From the NCBI GenBank assembly GCA_024655825.1, contig JANLFJ010000007.1:1-64000 (forward strand): a stretch of 64,000 bases of DNA, in the 5' to 3' direction. Source of the DNA: Peptococcaceae bacterium (GTDB lineage Bacteria; Bacillota; Peptococcia; DRI-13; PHAD01). The translations under genes were made by a program, and so were the position numbers. Shown here one piece after another: positions 15,084 through 25,227 of the stretch (position 1 is its first letter; each line of letters opens with the position of its first letter). Under the pieces are notes generated by a model. The model had not been told where the DNA came from. It saw only the letters and a program-made list of their open reading frames with translations, and ran no database searches.

Positions 15084-17421
15084 AGAACAGGATAAAAAGA
15101 TAAAAATGGTCAACCGCCAACTGTTCCTGTTCGCCGTGTGTTTCGGCTTCGGGATCGCGCTCGGCCGCTGCTGCCGTTTAGAGGCGCCGGTATGGCTGGC
15201 TGTCGCCGCAGCCGCCGCCGCTTTCAACGGCGCGTGCCTTTTTAAAAAAGGCAGGGTTCTGACTGCCGCCGTTTTGGCCTGCGCAGTGCTGGGAGGGGCA
15301 TTTTGGTTCCAGTTGAGCCGCAGTGCGGAAGGCCTCTATGACGGGCTGGCTGGTCAAACTGTTCAGGGCAAGGGCACTATCGTCACCTACCCTCGTTCCA
15401 ATGAAAACAGTACGGTTCTGGTCGTCGGGGTCGAAGAATTGTCATATACCGGTGGAGAAATCACCGGGATCAAAAAGCTGATGCTTAAAGCCCAAAAAGC
15501 TGACGGGGAACTATGCCTTCCGGGAGCGAGCGTCCATTTCAACGGCGAGTGGTCGCTCCCGCGGGGTCCCCGCAACCCAGGGGAATTTGATTACCGCGAT
15601 TACCTGGCCAACCAGGAGATATTTTACCAGGTCGACTGCCGGCATGCCGGTATCAAGCTGGCGGAGGAGGGCGGCGGTTTGAGGGCTGTTGCCGCCCGGG
15701 GGCGGCAAAAAATATCCGCCTGTTTGGCCCGGATCCTGCCGGAGCGGGAAAGGGGTTTGCTGCTCGGCCTGCTTTTCGGGGATGTCAGCGCCGTTTCCGG
15801 GGACGACTGGGAAGGGTACCAGCGGGCCGGGGTCGTCCATCTTTTTGCCGTCTCCGGGTTCAACGTCGCTTTCGTCCTGGGTGTGGCCTCATTTTTTCTT
15901 TCCTTTCTGGGAACGGGACCCCTGGGGAGGATGCTTCTGGGAACGCCGGTTCTCGTGGGCTACTATTTCCTGGTTGGCTGGAGCGCTTCCATTGTACGGG
16001 CTTCGCTCATGGCTTTCCTGGGGATGCTGGCCCTGTTTGCGGGTAGGAAGCGGGACGTTTATACAAGCATAGGAGTGGCCGCGCTGGTGATACTCTTGCT
16101 GTGTCCCGGTGAACTGTTCCAGGCCGGCTTTCAACTGTCCTTCGCCGTTACGGCCGGGATCGTGCACCTTGCGCCGTTTTTGGAAAAGCGCGGGCTAGGC
16201 AAGGCGCTTGCCTCCACCCTGGCCGCCCAGCTGGCCGCCGCGCCGCTGGTGGCTTATTATTTCAACCTTCTTTCTCTCGTCGCTCCCCTGCTGAATATTA
16301 TCGCCGTATCCGTGAGCGGCTTGGCCACCGTGTTGGGTCTGGCCGGCTGCCTTTTAACCTGGCTTGCGCCGCCGCTGGCTGAACCCCTCTTTCTTACGGC
16401 GGGAGGCATCGTTTACTTTTTAAGCGAGCTCGTCCTGAAGGCTGCCTCCTGGGAGTGGGCCGCCTTGCTACTTCCCACTCCCTCGCTTGGCACGGTTGTC
16501 ATATGCTGCCTGGTTCTTCTGCTCCTGCCCTACTGGTTATACCTGGCGCCTCTCTGGCGGTGGCTGCCGGCTTGGTGGAAGTTTTTTTCATGCGCGCTGC
16601 TGCTGGCCGGCCTGCTGTCTTGCTGCTGGCCGGGGGCGCGAAGAATGGAAGTGGTGTTCCTTGATGTGGGACAGGGTGACTGCATCTTTATCAGAACGCC
16701 GTCCGGCCGCACCGTGCTGGTGGATGGCGGGGGCACGCCGGACTCCGCCTACCAGGTGGGCAAAAAAACCGTGCGGCCGTACCTGCGCCGCCGGGGAATA
16801 GGGAAAATCGACCTGGCGGTTATGTCTCACAGCGACCTGGACCACAGCGAAGGGCTGATGGAATTGATTTCCTGCCTGCGCGTCGGAACATTTTTGATGC
16901 CTCCCCGCAACGAAAACGACCGGGTGGAAGAAGAAATAGCCAGGCTCTGCCGGGAAAGGAAAATCCCGCTTGGCCAGCTGGCGGCGGGCGAAAGGATAGA
17001 CTTTGGCGACGGCGTTGTCCTGGAAACGCTGCACCCGGCGAAAGGGGATAAAACCACCGGCAACGATCACTCCCTGGTGTTGAAAGTGGTTTTCCAAGAA
17101 ACGGAATGGCTGCTGACAGGAGACATAGAAAACGCGGCGATAGAAAAAATCCTGGCCCACCCGTCCCGCCTCGCGTCAGACGTGCTTAAGCTGCCGCACC
17201 ACGGGAGCGCCACGTCGTATAGCCCTGCTTTTTACCGGGAAGTGGCCCCGAAAGTTGTGGTTGTTTCGGCAGGACTGAAAACACACCCTCACCAGGAGGT
17301 GGTCGAATACTTCCGAAAGCGGGGCGTTCCCTGTTTTGTCACCAGGGAGAGGGGCGCCGTGATCACGGAAAGCGACGGCAGGACGCTTCGCGTCAGGGCG
17401 GTTGTCCCGGGGAAATCCTGA
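15076..17421 (+). CDS. comEC: DNA uptake channel ComEC/Rec2
   Basis: ComEC forms the membrane channel for single-stranded DNA during natural transformation. The 781-residue protein has the full layout: N-terminal membrane helices, an OB-like DUF4131 region (about 30-190), the multi-helix competence domain (about 210-500) and a C-terminal metallo-beta-lactamase domain with DVGQGDCIF, SHSDLDHSEG and the late LPHHGS. The likely start is TTG 15076, overlapping comEA; ATG 15106 is an alternative. The pair implies genetic potential for transformation, though pilus genes are not in the window. Confidence 0.95.
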   Translation: MTEEQDKKIKMVNRQLFLFAVCFGFGIALGRCCRLEAPVWLAVAAAAAAFNGACLFKKGRVLTAAVLACAVLGGAFWFQLSRSAEGLYDGLAGQTVQGKGTIVTYPRSNENSTVLVVGVEELSYTGGEITGIKKLMLKAQKADGELCLPGASVHFNGEWSLPRGPRNPGEFDYRDYLANQEIFYQVDCRHAGIKLAEEGGGLRAVAARGRQKISACLARILPERERGLLLGLLFGDVSAVSGDDWEGYQRAGVVHLFAVSGFNVAFVLGVASFFLSFLGTGPLGRMLLGTPVLVGYYFLVGWSASIVRASLMAFLGMLALFAGRKRDVYTSIGVAALVILLLCPGELFQAGFQLSFAVTAGIVHLAPFLEKRGLGKALASTLAAQLAAAPLVAYYFNLLSLVAPLLNIIAVSVSGLATVLGLAGCLLTWLAPPLAEPLFLTAGGIVYFLSELVLKAASWEWAALLLPTPSLGTVVICCLVLLLLPYWLYLAPLWRWLPAWWKFFSCALLLAGLLSCCWPGARRMEVVFLDVGQGDCIFIRTPSGRTVLVDGGGTPDSAYQVGKKTVRPYLRRRGIGKIDLAVMSHSDLDHSEGLMELISCLRVGTFLMPPRNENDRVEEEIARLCRERKIPLGQLAAGERIDFGDGVVLETLHPAKGDKTTGNDHSLVLKVVFQETEWLLTGDIENAAIEKILAHPSRLASDVLKLPHHGSATSYSPAFYREVAPKVVVVSAGLKTHPHQEVVEYFRKRGVPCFVTRERGAVITESDGRTLRVRAVVPGKS

Positions 17422-17496
17422 GACCTTTCGCTGCGGAATCGATGATTGGGAGTGGGCGATAAATGTAAAAAAGAAGCCGGTTGTTCACGGTATCTA

Positions 17497-17505
17497 TGGT
17501 ATAAT
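17497..17505 (+). promoter_or_regulatory. Extended -10 promoter element for holA
   Basis: TGG followed by TATAAT (17500-17505) gives an extended -10 just 45 bp before holA. No good -35 stands at the right distance, which extended -10 promoters can do without. Confidence 0.5.
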
Positions 17506-17549
17506 ATGAAAAGCACCACTGAAAGAACAAGGCGACCGCAGGAGGCAGT

Positions 17550-18578
17550 ATGCAGTACCAGAAACTTATAAACAGCATCGAGCGGGGTGTCGTTGCCCCG
17601 GTCTATCTTATCTGCGGCGAGGAAGAATACCTGCAGGAGCAGCTGGTTAGACGCCTGAAAGAGAGCTTGCTTGGTCATGAGACCGGAGCATTTAATTTCG
17701 ACGAGCTTGACGGGGAAAAGGCGACCCCGGGACAGGTTGTGGCCAGCGCCAACACTTTGCCGGTCTTTGCCGACAAACGCCTGGTCCTGGTGAAAAACCC
17801 CGCTTTTTTAGCGCCGAAAAAGAAGGAAGGAGAAGAAGATACACATACCCGGCAGGAAGAAGCGCTGCTCAAATACCTGGCGGACCCTCTTGTTTCCACC
17901 TGCCTCGTTTTATGGGTTAAAGGCCCGGTGGATAAGCGGAAAAAGATTGTCAAGGTCCTGGAAAAGGCCGGAGCACTGGTGGAAATAAACGCTTTGAAAG
18001 GAGCGGACTTAAGCGGCTGGCTGAAAGAGGAAGCGAGGGGTCTGGGCAAGGTCATCGAACCCCCGGCCCTGGAATACATACTTTTTAACGGCGGTTCGGA
18101 GCTGCGCTTTTTGAAGGCGGAGCTGGAGAAAATGGCCCTGTATGCAGGCGAGGAGAAAAGGATCACCCTTGATATGGCCAAACAGCTTCTGACCAAAACG
18201 GGCGAAGCCAGTATTTTTGTGCTGGTGGACAGCATAGGACAAAAAAAAGGCGAATCCGCCCTGCTGGAGCTTAGAAGGCTCATGGAGGCCGGCGAGCCGC
18301 CCGTTAGAATTCTGTTTATGATTGCCCGCCATTTCAGGCTGCTTCTCCAGGCCAAGGAAATGGGACAAAAGGGTTTGAACGAAAAACAGGCTGCGGCGGC
18401 GCTTTCCACCCCTCCTTTTGTTGCCGGCAAGCTGCTGCGGCAGTCGGGGAACTTTTCTTTCCCCGAACTGGAAAACGCCATGCGGCATATCCTGGAAGGC
18501 GATGTCTTGATGAAAACGGGTTCGCCACCGCGCCAGGTACTGGAGAACCTGGTTTTGGAACTGGTGGGGATCAAATAG
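17550..18578 (+). CDS. holA: DNA polymerase III delta subunit
   Basis: HolA opens the sliding clamp within the clamp loader. The 342-residue protein has the N-terminal AAA+-like fold with PVYLICGEEEYLQEQLVRRL at about 16-35. The middle part has ANTLPVFADKRLVLVKNPAF, a well-kept HolA segment. A C-terminal collar domain follows. As usual for delta, Walker residues are degenerate. Its place between comEC and rpsT matches the B. subtilis order (yqeN). Confidence 0.92.
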   Translation: MQYQKLINSIERGVVAPVYLICGEEEYLQEQLVRRLKESLLGHETGAFNFDELDGEKATPGQVVASANTLPVFADKRLVLVKNPAFLAPKKKEGEEDTHTRQEEALLKYLADPLVSTCLVLWVKGPVDKRKKIVKVLEKAGALVEINALKGADLSGWLKEEARGLGKVIEPPALEYILFNGGSELRFLKAELEKMALYAGEEKRITLDMAKQLLTKTGEASIFVLVDSIGQKKGESALLELRRLMEAGEPPVRILFMIARHFRLLLQAKEMGQKGLNEKQAAAALSTPPFVAGKLLRQSGNFSFPELENAMRHILEGDVLMKTGSPPRQVLENLVLELVGIK

Positions 18579-18647
18579 TATTGTTAGTCTACTCCTTATG
18601 CGGCCAAAGAGTTTATAATATCTACGCATTTCGAGGTGGTAGGTAAG

Positions 18648-19337
18648 ATGAAATTGCTCGTAGCCTTGCTGGGTCTGACGGACTACGGGGAAGCCCTTTC
18701 TCTTCAGGAAAGGATTTTGAAACTAAGGCAGGACGGGGAAATCGAGGACACCCTGCTTCTTTTGGAACACCCGCCCACGCTGACCCTAGGGGTGAGGGGC
18801 AGTACAGACAATATAATCGCCGGCGAGGATTTCTTGCGTGAAAACGGGGTCAACATATACAGGGTGAACAGGGGCGGAGACGTGACCTACCACGGTCCCG
18901 GCCAGATTGTTGGCTATCCCATCCTGGATCTTACCGGTCACCGCAGGGATGTGAAGGAATTTTTCTGGAAAATCGAGGAGACGTTTATCCGGCTGCTGGA
19001 AGGAGAATACGCGATAAAAGCCGGAAGAGACAGCAAGTACCCGGGGGTCTGGGTCGGAAGCGAAAAAATAACGGCTATCGGCTGCGCCGTCAAACGCTGG
19101 GTGACCATGCACGGCTTTGCCTTTAACGTCAACACGGCGCTGGAGCACTTTCTCTGGATTAACCCCTGCGGCATCACCGACCGGGGAGTGACTTCCCTCC
19201 AAAAAATACTCGGTGCTCCCCAGGACATGGCCCGGGTGAACGAAGAAGTGATTCGATATTTCTGCGGCCAGTTTAACTTGCAGCCGGAAATGGTCGGCAG
19301 ACAAGAAATATACTTGATGGCGGGGAGGGAACCGTGA
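18648..19337 (+). CDS. lipB: Octanoyl-[acyl-carrier protein] transferase
   Basis: LipB moves octanoate from acyl carrier protein to the lipoyl domain of target proteins. The 229-residue protein has the family motif [18 protein letters not shown] near residue 75. A lysine-containing [19 protein letters not shown] segment near 145 holds the catalytic region, and a Cys follows in INPCGI. ATG 18648 is chosen because GAGGTGG lies just upstream; GTG 18636 is an alternative. A TATAAT at 18614 may be its -10. Its stop overlaps the lipA start. Confidence 0.93.
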   Translation: MKLLVALLGLTDYGEALSLQERILKLRQDGEIEDTLLLLEHPPTLTLGVRGSTDNIIAGEDFLRENGVNIYRVNRGGDVTYHGPGQIVGYPILDLTGHRRDVKEFFWKIEETFIRLLEGEYAIKAGRDSKYPGVWVGSEKITAIGCAVKRWVTMHGFAFNVNTALEHFLWINPCGITDRGVTSLQKILGAPQDMARVNEEVIRYFCGQFNLQPEMVGRQEIYLMAGREP

Positions 19338-20197
19338 TGGTCCAGAAGAAGCCGGAGTGGCTTAGAATCAGGATGCAGGGGACGGAAGGACTGTTGGAAG
19401 TGAAAAGGATGCTGGACCGGCTTTCCCTGCACACTGTCTGCCAGGAGGCAAACTGCCCGAACATCATGGAGTGCTTCGGGAAGAAGACCGCCACTTTCAT
19501 GATCTTAGGCAATACCTGCACGCGAAACTGCACCTTCTGCAACGTAACAAAAGGAGAGCCTGCGCCGCCCGACCCGGGAGAACCCTCGCGTGTCGCCCAG
19601 GCCGTGAAAGAACTCGGTTTGAAACATGCGGTGATCACTTCCGTGACCAGGGACGACCTGGCTGACGGAGGTGCGGGCCATTTTGCCGAGGTAATAAGAG
19701 AAATCAAAAAAACGGGCGAAGAAATAGTTATTGAGGTGCTTGTTCCCGACTTCAAGGGGAGCAGGGATGCCCTGTCCGTGGTGGTGGAAGCCGGGCCTCA
19801 GATCATCAACCACAACCTGGAAACGGTACCCCGGCTGTACCCGGAAGTCCGCCCGCGTGCCGATTACCGCCAGTCTCTGGAACTGTTGAGGAGGGTCAAA
19901 GAGATGGCGGCCAGCATCAGGACGAAATCGGGGATCATGCTGGGGCTCGGTGAAGAAAGGGATGAGGTGATCGGGGTTATGCGCGACCTGAGGGATGCGC
20001 GCTGCGACCTGCTGACGATTGGGCAGTACCTCGCTCCCTCGGAGCGTCACCACCCGGTGGTCGATTATGTTCACCCTGGGGTTTTTCAGGAATACAAGGA
20101 AATAGGTCTGAAGATGGGCTTTTCCTTCGTGGCTTCAGCTCCGCTTGTCAGGAGTTCGTACCATGCGGGGGAGGCCTACCGGGAATCGCTGGCCTGA
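19337..20197 (+). CDS. lipA: Lipoyl synthase
   Basis: LipA is a radical-SAM enzyme that inserts two sulfurs into protein-bound octanoate. From ATG 19337 it is 286 residues. The auxiliary cluster Cys are C35, C40 and C46 ([13 protein letters not shown]). The radical-SAM CX3CX2C is at C61, C65 and C68 (CTRNCTFC). The C-terminal Arg-Ser-Ser-Tyr is the end motif that also ligates the auxiliary cluster. It is coupled to lipB. In this anaerobe the likely clients are glycine-cleavage H protein or a 2-oxoacid dehydrogenase. Confidence 0.96.
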   Translation: MVQKKPEWLRIRMQGTEGLLEVKRMLDRLSLHTVCQEANCPNIMECFGKKTATFMILGNTCTRNCTFCNVTKGEPAPPDPGEPSRVAQAVKELGLKHAVITSVTRDDLADGGAGHFAEVIREIKKTGEEIVIEVLVPDFKGSRDALSVVVEAGPQIINHNLETVPRLYPEVRPRADYRQSLELLRRVKEMAASIRTKSGIMLGLGEERDEVIGVMRDLRDARCDLLTIGQYLAPSERHHPVVDYVHPGVFQEYKEIGLKMGFSFVASAPLVRSSYHAGEAYRESLA

Positions 20198-20247
20198 GGC
20201 GGTTTATTAGCTGGCATGGTACAACAAAGATATGCTGGTATGCTCTA

Positions 20248-21993
20248 ATGATATTATTCGAGTATTCGAGGCAGGTGATTACCCTGGAAGAATTCAGCAA
20301 GTTACGCCGGCAGTTGATGGACAGCAGGGAAAAACAGGAGCGGCCCCTTATATTCATCGGCATGGGGACCTGCGGACTGGCCGCGGGAGCGGAGGAGGTC
20401 CGGGCGGCAGCCGCCGCTTATCTCCGCGAAAAGTCCGTCGCTGCGGAAATCAAGCCGGTGGGCTGCATCGGCCTGGACGAGGAAGAAGTGCTTCTTGACG
20501 TGAAGCTTCCTGGAGAAGCGAGATTAAGTTACGGGAAAGTAACCCCGTCGATGGTCCCGCGGATCGTCGACGAACACGTGGCGGGCGGCAGTCCCGTCGC
20601 TGACTGGGTTTTAGGTACCGTTCCGGAAGAGGGGAATCCTTACCCGGAACTTGCTTTTTACAAGAAGCAGCGCCGCCATGTACTGGAAAGGTGCGGGTAT
20701 ATCAATCCCGAAAGGATTGAGGACTACCTGGGGGCCGGAGGTTACGGGGCCTTGTTAAAGGTCCTTGCCGGCATGTCAAAAGAGGAAGTCGTCGCGGCCG
20801 TTAAGCAGTCCGGGTTGAGGGGACGAGGCGGGGCCGGTTTTCCGACTGGCCTCAAATGGGAACTTACCGCCAGCGCCCGGGGCGAGAAAAAATACGTCGT
20901 CTGCAATGCCGACGAGGGCGACCCGGGAGCGTTTATGGACCGGGCGCTGCTGGAAGGAGACCCCCATTCCGTCCTGGAAGGGATGATGATCGGCGCTTAC
21001 GCCCTCGGCGCCAGCGAGGGATACATATACGTCCGCGCGGAGTACCCGCTGGCCATCAAGCGCCTGCGTCTAGCCATAAACCAGGCTAAAAAGCACGGCC
21101 TGCTGGGAGAAAACATCCTGGGAACAGGCTTCAATTTCGATCTGAGAATAAAGGAAGGAGCCGGGGCTTTTGTCTGCGGCGAAGAGACGGCGCTGTTGAA
21201 TTCCCTCGAAGGAAAACGGGGAATGCCCCGCCCGCGGCCGCCTTTCCCGGCGGAAAAAGGTCTCTGGGGGAGGCCGACAAATATCAACAACGTGGAAACC
21301 TGGGCCAACGTTCCCTTGGTTATTGGTCGAGGGCCCGGCTGGTTTAAGGAAACGGGCACGGAAAAAAGCAGGGGCACGAAAATTTTCGCCCTGACCGGCA
21401 AGGTTAGAAACACCGGCCTGGTGGAAGTGCCCATGGGAACGACGATCCGGGAAATTGTGGAAGACATCGGCGGCGGGGTCCCGGAAGGAAAGAAATGCAA
21501 GGGCGTCCAGATCGGCGGGCCGTCCGGGGGTTGCCTGCCGGAGGCGCTTTTCGATACGCCCGTGGATTACGATTCCCTGGCCCTGGCCGGTTCAATGATG
21601 GGTTCGGGGGGGCTTGTCGTTTTTGATGATTCAACCTGCATGGTGGAGTTTGCGCGCTTTTTTACCCGCTTTATGCGCCGGGAGTCGTGCGGAAAATGCA
21701 CGCCCTGCCGGGAAGGGACACAGCGGCTGCTGGAGATACTCGACAGGATTATCGCTGGAGAGGGGAGCCCCGGTGACCTGGACAGGCTGGAGGAGCTGGG
21801 GCGCACGCTTAAGGACGCTTCGCTCTGCGGGCTGGGGCAGACGGCGCCCAACCCGATTCTGAGCACGCTGCGCTACTTCCGGGAGGAGTACGAGGCCCAT
21901 CTCCGGGGCGAGTGCCTGGCCGGCGCTTGCCGCCTGCCAGGCCCGGAAAAGCGGGGCGACGAAGCGGGTAAAAGGGAGGCCGGTTTCAGGTGA
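20248..21993 (+). CDS. NuoF-like NADH-binding subunit of formate dehydrogenase complex
   Basis: The 581-residue subunit carries FMN and the NAD(H) site. A degenerate thioredoxin-like domain (about 30-115) keeps only two Cys (C42 and C73); a Cys usual four residues after the second is Asp. The NADH/FMN core follows, with GRGGAGFPTGLKW and EETALLNSLEGKRG. The C-terminal [4Fe-4S] site starts at C481 (SCGKCTPCREGT). It lacks the extra ferredoxin tail found in HydB-type subunits. Start is uncertain: ATG 20248 has no clear Shine-Dalgarno. It overlaps fdhA. The set NuoF-FdhA-NuoE marks an NAD-linked formate dehydrogenase. Confidence 0.88.
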   Translation: MILFEYSRQVITLEEFSKLRRQLMDSREKQERPLIFIGMGTCGLAAGAEEVRAAAAAYLREKSVAAEIKPVGCIGLDEEEVLLDVKLPGEARLSYGKVTPSMVPRIVDEHVAGGSPVADWVLGTVPEEGNPYPELAFYKKQRRHVLERCGYINPERIEDYLGAGGYGALLKVLAGMSKEEVVAAVKQSGLRGRGGAGFPTGLKWELTASARGEKKYVVCNADEGDPGAFMDRALLEGDPHSVLEGMMIGAYALGASEGYIYVRAEYPLAIKRLRLAINQAKKHGLLGENILGTGFNFDLRIKEGAGAFVCGEETALLNSLEGKRGMPRPRPPFPAEKGLWGRPTNINNVETWANVPLVIGRGPGWFKETGTEKSRGTKIFALTGKVRNTGLVEVPMGTTIREIVEDIGGGVPEGKKCKGVQIGGPSGGCLPEALFDTPVDYDSLALAGSMMGSGGLVVFDDSTCMVEFARFFTRFMRRESCGKCTPCREGTQRLLEILDRIIAGEGSPGDLDRLEELGRTLKDASLCGLGQTAPNPILSTLRYFREEYEAHLRGECLAGACRLPGPEKRGDEAGKREAGFR

Positions 21994-24692
21994 AAAAAAT
22001 GATTGGACTTACTATAAATGGCCTGAACGTGGAAGTGGAAGAAGGGACCACCATCCTGGAGGCTGCGGAGAAGCTGGGTATTGAAATACCGCGGCTGTGC
22101 CACCATCCTCTTCTTTCTCCGAATGGATCCTGCCGGATGTGCGTGGTGGAAGTGGAAGGCTTCCGGAACCTGCCGGCATCATGCAGCACGCCTGCCGCTG
22201 ACCAGATGAAGGTCCTGACGGAATCGGAAAGGGTGGTTAGGGCCCGGCGCACTATCCTGGACTTGATGCTGGCCAACCACCCCGCTGACTGCCTGACCTG
22301 TGAAAAAAATGGCGACTGCAGGCTGCAGGATTACGCATACCGCTACGGCGTAAAGGGCACAAGTTTTAGCGGAGCAAGGCGCGAATACGAAACGGACAAA
22401 AACAACCCGTTTTTGGAAAGGGACCACGGCAAGTGCATCCTCTGCGGCCGGTGCATCCAGGTATGCGCCGAGAGGGTCGGCAGCCGCGTCTTCGACTTCG
22501 GGTACCGCGGGTTTGAGACAAAAATCGTTTCCGGGCTTGACCAGGGACAGGAGGAATCCAACTGCGTTTTTTGCGGCAACTGCGTTACCCTGTGCCCCGT
22601 GGGAGCGCTTCAGCCCAAGCCGGAGAAAGGCAAAGGCCGCAGCTACGAGATCAGGAAAGTGCGCTCCGTATGCGCATACTGCGGTGTTGGCTGCGCGGTA
22701 AACCTCCACGTGAATAAGGGAAAGATTGTCGGGGTTTCGCCCGCCGGCGGGCCGGCCGACGACGGGCTGCTCTGCGTGAAAGGCCGTTTTGGCTGGGATT
22801 ACCTTCAACACCCGGACAGGCTGACCAGGCCGCTGCTCAGGAAGAACGGGGAACTGTCAGCATCAACCTGGGAGGAAGCACTGCGATTTACGGCGCATAA
22901 ACTGCTGGAAATAAAAGAGAAATACGGGCCGGACGCAGTCGGCGCGATAAGTTCCGCCAAGTGCAGCAACGAGGAGAACTACCTCCTGCAAAAAATGATG
23001 CGGGCGGCGGTGGGAACAAACAATGTGGACAATTCAGCCCGCCTGTGCCACGCTTCCACTATCGTGGGGCTTTTCGAATCGTTTGGCAGCGGCGCCGCCA
23101 CCAGTTCGCTGGCCGGGCTTGACAGGGCGGACCTCTTTTTCGTCATCGGATCAAACACCCCCGAGACGCACCCGGTCATCGCTTTCCGCCTTCTCAGGGC
23201 GCAAAACAAAGGCGCCAGGCTGATCGTGGCCGATCCCCGCCGGACGGAACTGGCCGAAAAAGCCGATCTGTTCCTGCAGCACCTGCCCGGCTCCGATGTG
23301 GCCCTTCTCAACGGGCTGCTCCATGTGATTATTCGCGACGGTCTTTACGACCGGGAATTCATCGAAAAGAGGACCGAGGGTTTTGCCGGTCTTTGGTCCG
23401 TCCTGGAAAAGTACAGCCCCGCCTACGTGGAGAGAATCACCGGGGTGGCCGCCGCAGATGTGGAACGAGCCGCCGCGCTTTACGCTGCTGCGCCCAGCGC
23501 CGCGATTCTTTACGCGATGGGCATAACCCAGCATACCACCGGAACGGACAATGTGCAAAACATCGCCAACCTGGCCATGGTCTGCGGCAACGTCGGCAGG
23601 GAGAATGCCGGCGTCTATCCCCTGCGCGGCCAGAACAACGTCCAGGGTTCGTGCGATATGGGCGCTCTGCCCGGTTATTATCCGGGATACCGGAGAGTGG
23701 ACAGCGAGGAAGCAAGAGCCGCGCTGGAAAAGGCCTGGGGGGTTAAACTTCCCGCGCTCTCCGGGCTTACAGTGACGGAGATGATTGATTCCGCGGCTGC
23801 AGGAAGGCTGAAAGCGCTCTATGTCATGGGAGAAAACCCTATGATGAGCAATCCCGACCTCAACCACGTGGAAAAGGGACTGCGCAATCTTGAGTTCCTG
23901 GTGGTTCAGGACATTTTTTTGAGCGAGACTGCCAGGCTGGCCGATGTCGTGTTCCCGGCAGCGGCTGTTGCCGAAAAAGAGGGGACTTTTACCAACACGG
24001 AAAGGAGGGTCCAGTTGTTTCACCGCGCCGTTGACCCGGCGGGAGAAAGCCTTCCCGACTGGGAGATTATCAGCCGCCTGAGCACTCTCCTCGGTTTTCC
24101 CATGGACTACAGGTCTGCCGGGGAAATAATGGCGGAAATAGCCGCGGTTACTCCTCAATACGGTGGGATTGCCTATGACCGGCTGGGGGAGAACGGGCTG
24201 CAGTGGCCCTGCCCGGACCGGGAACACCCGGGGACCAGTTATTTGCATAAAGACAGGTTTACCCGGGGGTTGGGTCGTTTTAGGCCGGTGGAATACCGCC
24301 CGCCGGCCGAGATTCCCGATGAGCGTTATCCCTTTATTTTTGTTACCGGCCGACACCTTTACCACTACCACACCGGGACCATGTCGCGCCGTTCCTGCGG
24401 CTTGGAGACCGCCCGCCCGGAAGCTTATGCCGAAATAAACCCGGCTGCGGCGGCTAAACTGGCCGTCGAGGACGGGGACTACATTAGATTGGCCAGCCGC
24501 CGCGGCGAGATAAGAATAAAGGCCCTGGTTACGGACAGGGTGCCGGAAAAGGTGATTTTCGTTCCTTTCCATTACCGGGAGGCGGCAGCCAACATCCTGA
24601 CCAGCACGGCATCCGACGCACTGTCCGGCATACCGGAACTCAAGGTATGCGCGGTCAGCGCGGAACCGGTAAAAGGGGGAAGAATAGGATGA
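21990..24692 (+). CDS. fdhA: NAD-linked formate dehydrogenase catalytic subunit (Mo/W-bisPGD)
   Basis: The 900-residue protein starts with a NuoG-like module: a plant-type [2Fe-2S] (C37, C48, C51, C65), a His-Cys3 [4Fe-4S] region (HPADCLTCEKNGDC) and two [4Fe-4S] motifs (CILCGRCIQVC and CVFCGNCVTLC). A molybdopterin oxidoreductase domain follows, with its own cluster beginning CAYCGVGC. The active-site segment ARLCHAS has Cys353 where many formate dehydrogenases have selenocysteine. His354 is kept. The C-terminal dinucleotide-binding domain contains RHLYHYHTGTMSRRS. It overlaps both neighbours and should work as a soluble three-subunit enzyme. Confidence 0.9.
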   Translation: MKKMIGLTINGLNVEVEEGTTILEAAEKLGIEIPRLCHHPLLSPNGSCRMCVVEVEGFRNLPASCSTPAADQMKVLTESERVVRARRTILDLMLANHPADCLTCEKNGDCRLQDYAYRYGVKGTSFSGARREYETDKNNPFLERDHGKCILCGRCIQVCAERVGSRVFDFGYRGFETKIVSGLDQGQEESNCVFCGNCVTLCPVGALQPKPEKGKGRSYEIRKVRSVCAYCGVGCAVNLHVNKGKIVGVSPAGGPADDGLLCVKGRFGWDYLQHPDRLTRPLLRKNGELSASTWEEALRFTAHKLLEIKEKYGPDAVGAISSAKCSNEENYLLQKMMRAAVGTNNVDNSARLCHASTIVGLFESFGSGAATSSLAGLDRADLFFVIGSNTPETHPVIAFRLLRAQNKGARLIVADPRRTELAEKADLFLQHLPGSDVALLNGLLHVIIRDGLYDREFIEKRTEGFAGLWSVLEKYSPAYVERITGVAAADVERAAALYAAAPSAAILYAMGITQHTTGTDNVQNIANLAMVCGNVGRENAGVYPLRGQNNVQGSCDMGALPGYYPGYRRVDSEEARAALEKAWGVKLPALSGLTVTEMIDSAAAGRLKALYVMGENPMMSNPDLNHVEKGLRNLEFLVVQDIFLSETARLADVVFPAAAVAEKEGTFTNTERRVQLFHRAVDPAGESLPDWEIISRLSTLLGFPMDYRSAGEIMAEIAAVTPQYGGIAYDRLGENGLQWPCPDREHPGTSYLHKDRFTRGLGRFRPVEYRPPAEIPDERYPFIFVTGRHLYHYHTGTMSRRSCGLETARPEAYAEINPAAAAKLAVEDGDYIRLASRRGEIRIKALVTDRVPEKVIFVPFHYREAAANILTSTASDALSGIPELKVCAVSAEPVKGGRIG

Positions 24693-25171
24693 AGGAACTG
24701 CAGCCCGCAGGCCGGGAAATACCTGGCAGGCTTGAACGAATCCTGCAAAAATACAAGGACCAGGAAGGGGTATTAATACCTGTTCTCCAGGAAATACAGA
24801 GTTATTACGGATATATTTCGCGCCAGCACATGGCAATTGTGGCCAGGGCCCTGGGGTTGCCTGCCAGCGCGGTTTTCGGGGTGGCCAGCTTTTATGCCCA
24901 GTTTTACCTGGAGCCGCGGGGAGAACACATGATCAGGGTTTGCCAGGGCACGGCCTGCCACGTGCGCAGCGGCGGAAAAGTGCTGGAGGCCTTTGCCGCC
25001 GAACTGGGCATCAGGCCTGGCGAGACAACGCCGGACGGCAAATTCAGCCTGGAAAGCGTAGCCTGCCTGGGGGCATGCGGGCTTGCCCCGGCCGCCGTGA
25101 TCGGCGAGAAAACGTATGGCCGCCTGACGCCCGGCAAGGTCAAAGAGGTTCTGGAGAGCTACAGGGATTAA
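24689..25171 (+). CDS. NuoE-like [2Fe-2S] subunit of formate dehydrogenase complex
   Basis: The 160-residue thioredoxin-like ferredoxin carries electrons between the NuoF-like subunit and the rest of the complex. An N-terminal helical part contains LQEIQSYYGYIS. The [2Fe-2S] ligands are CQGTAC and CLGACG, four Cys in family spacing. ATG 24689 overlaps the fdhA stop in an ATGA junction, so it is preferred over an upstream start at 24647. It ends the operon; no clear terminator follows. Confidence 0.92.
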   Translation: MKELQPAGREIPGRLERILQKYKDQEGVLIPVLQEIQSYYGYISRQHMAIVARALGLPASAVFGVASFYAQFYLEPRGEHMIRVCQGTACHVRSGGKVLEAFAAELGIRPGETTPDGKFSLESVACLGACGLAPAAVIGEKTYGRLTPGKVKEVLESYRD

Positions 25172-25227
25172 TAATTACAGTCATTTTTACAAATTAGTAA
25201 AAATTGTTACCATATTCCGCGCATATC

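Noticed and set aside
23151-24836. A 561-codon minus-strand open frame across fdhA
   Set aside because: Entirely antisense to the formate dehydrogenase gene, with no recognisable protein.
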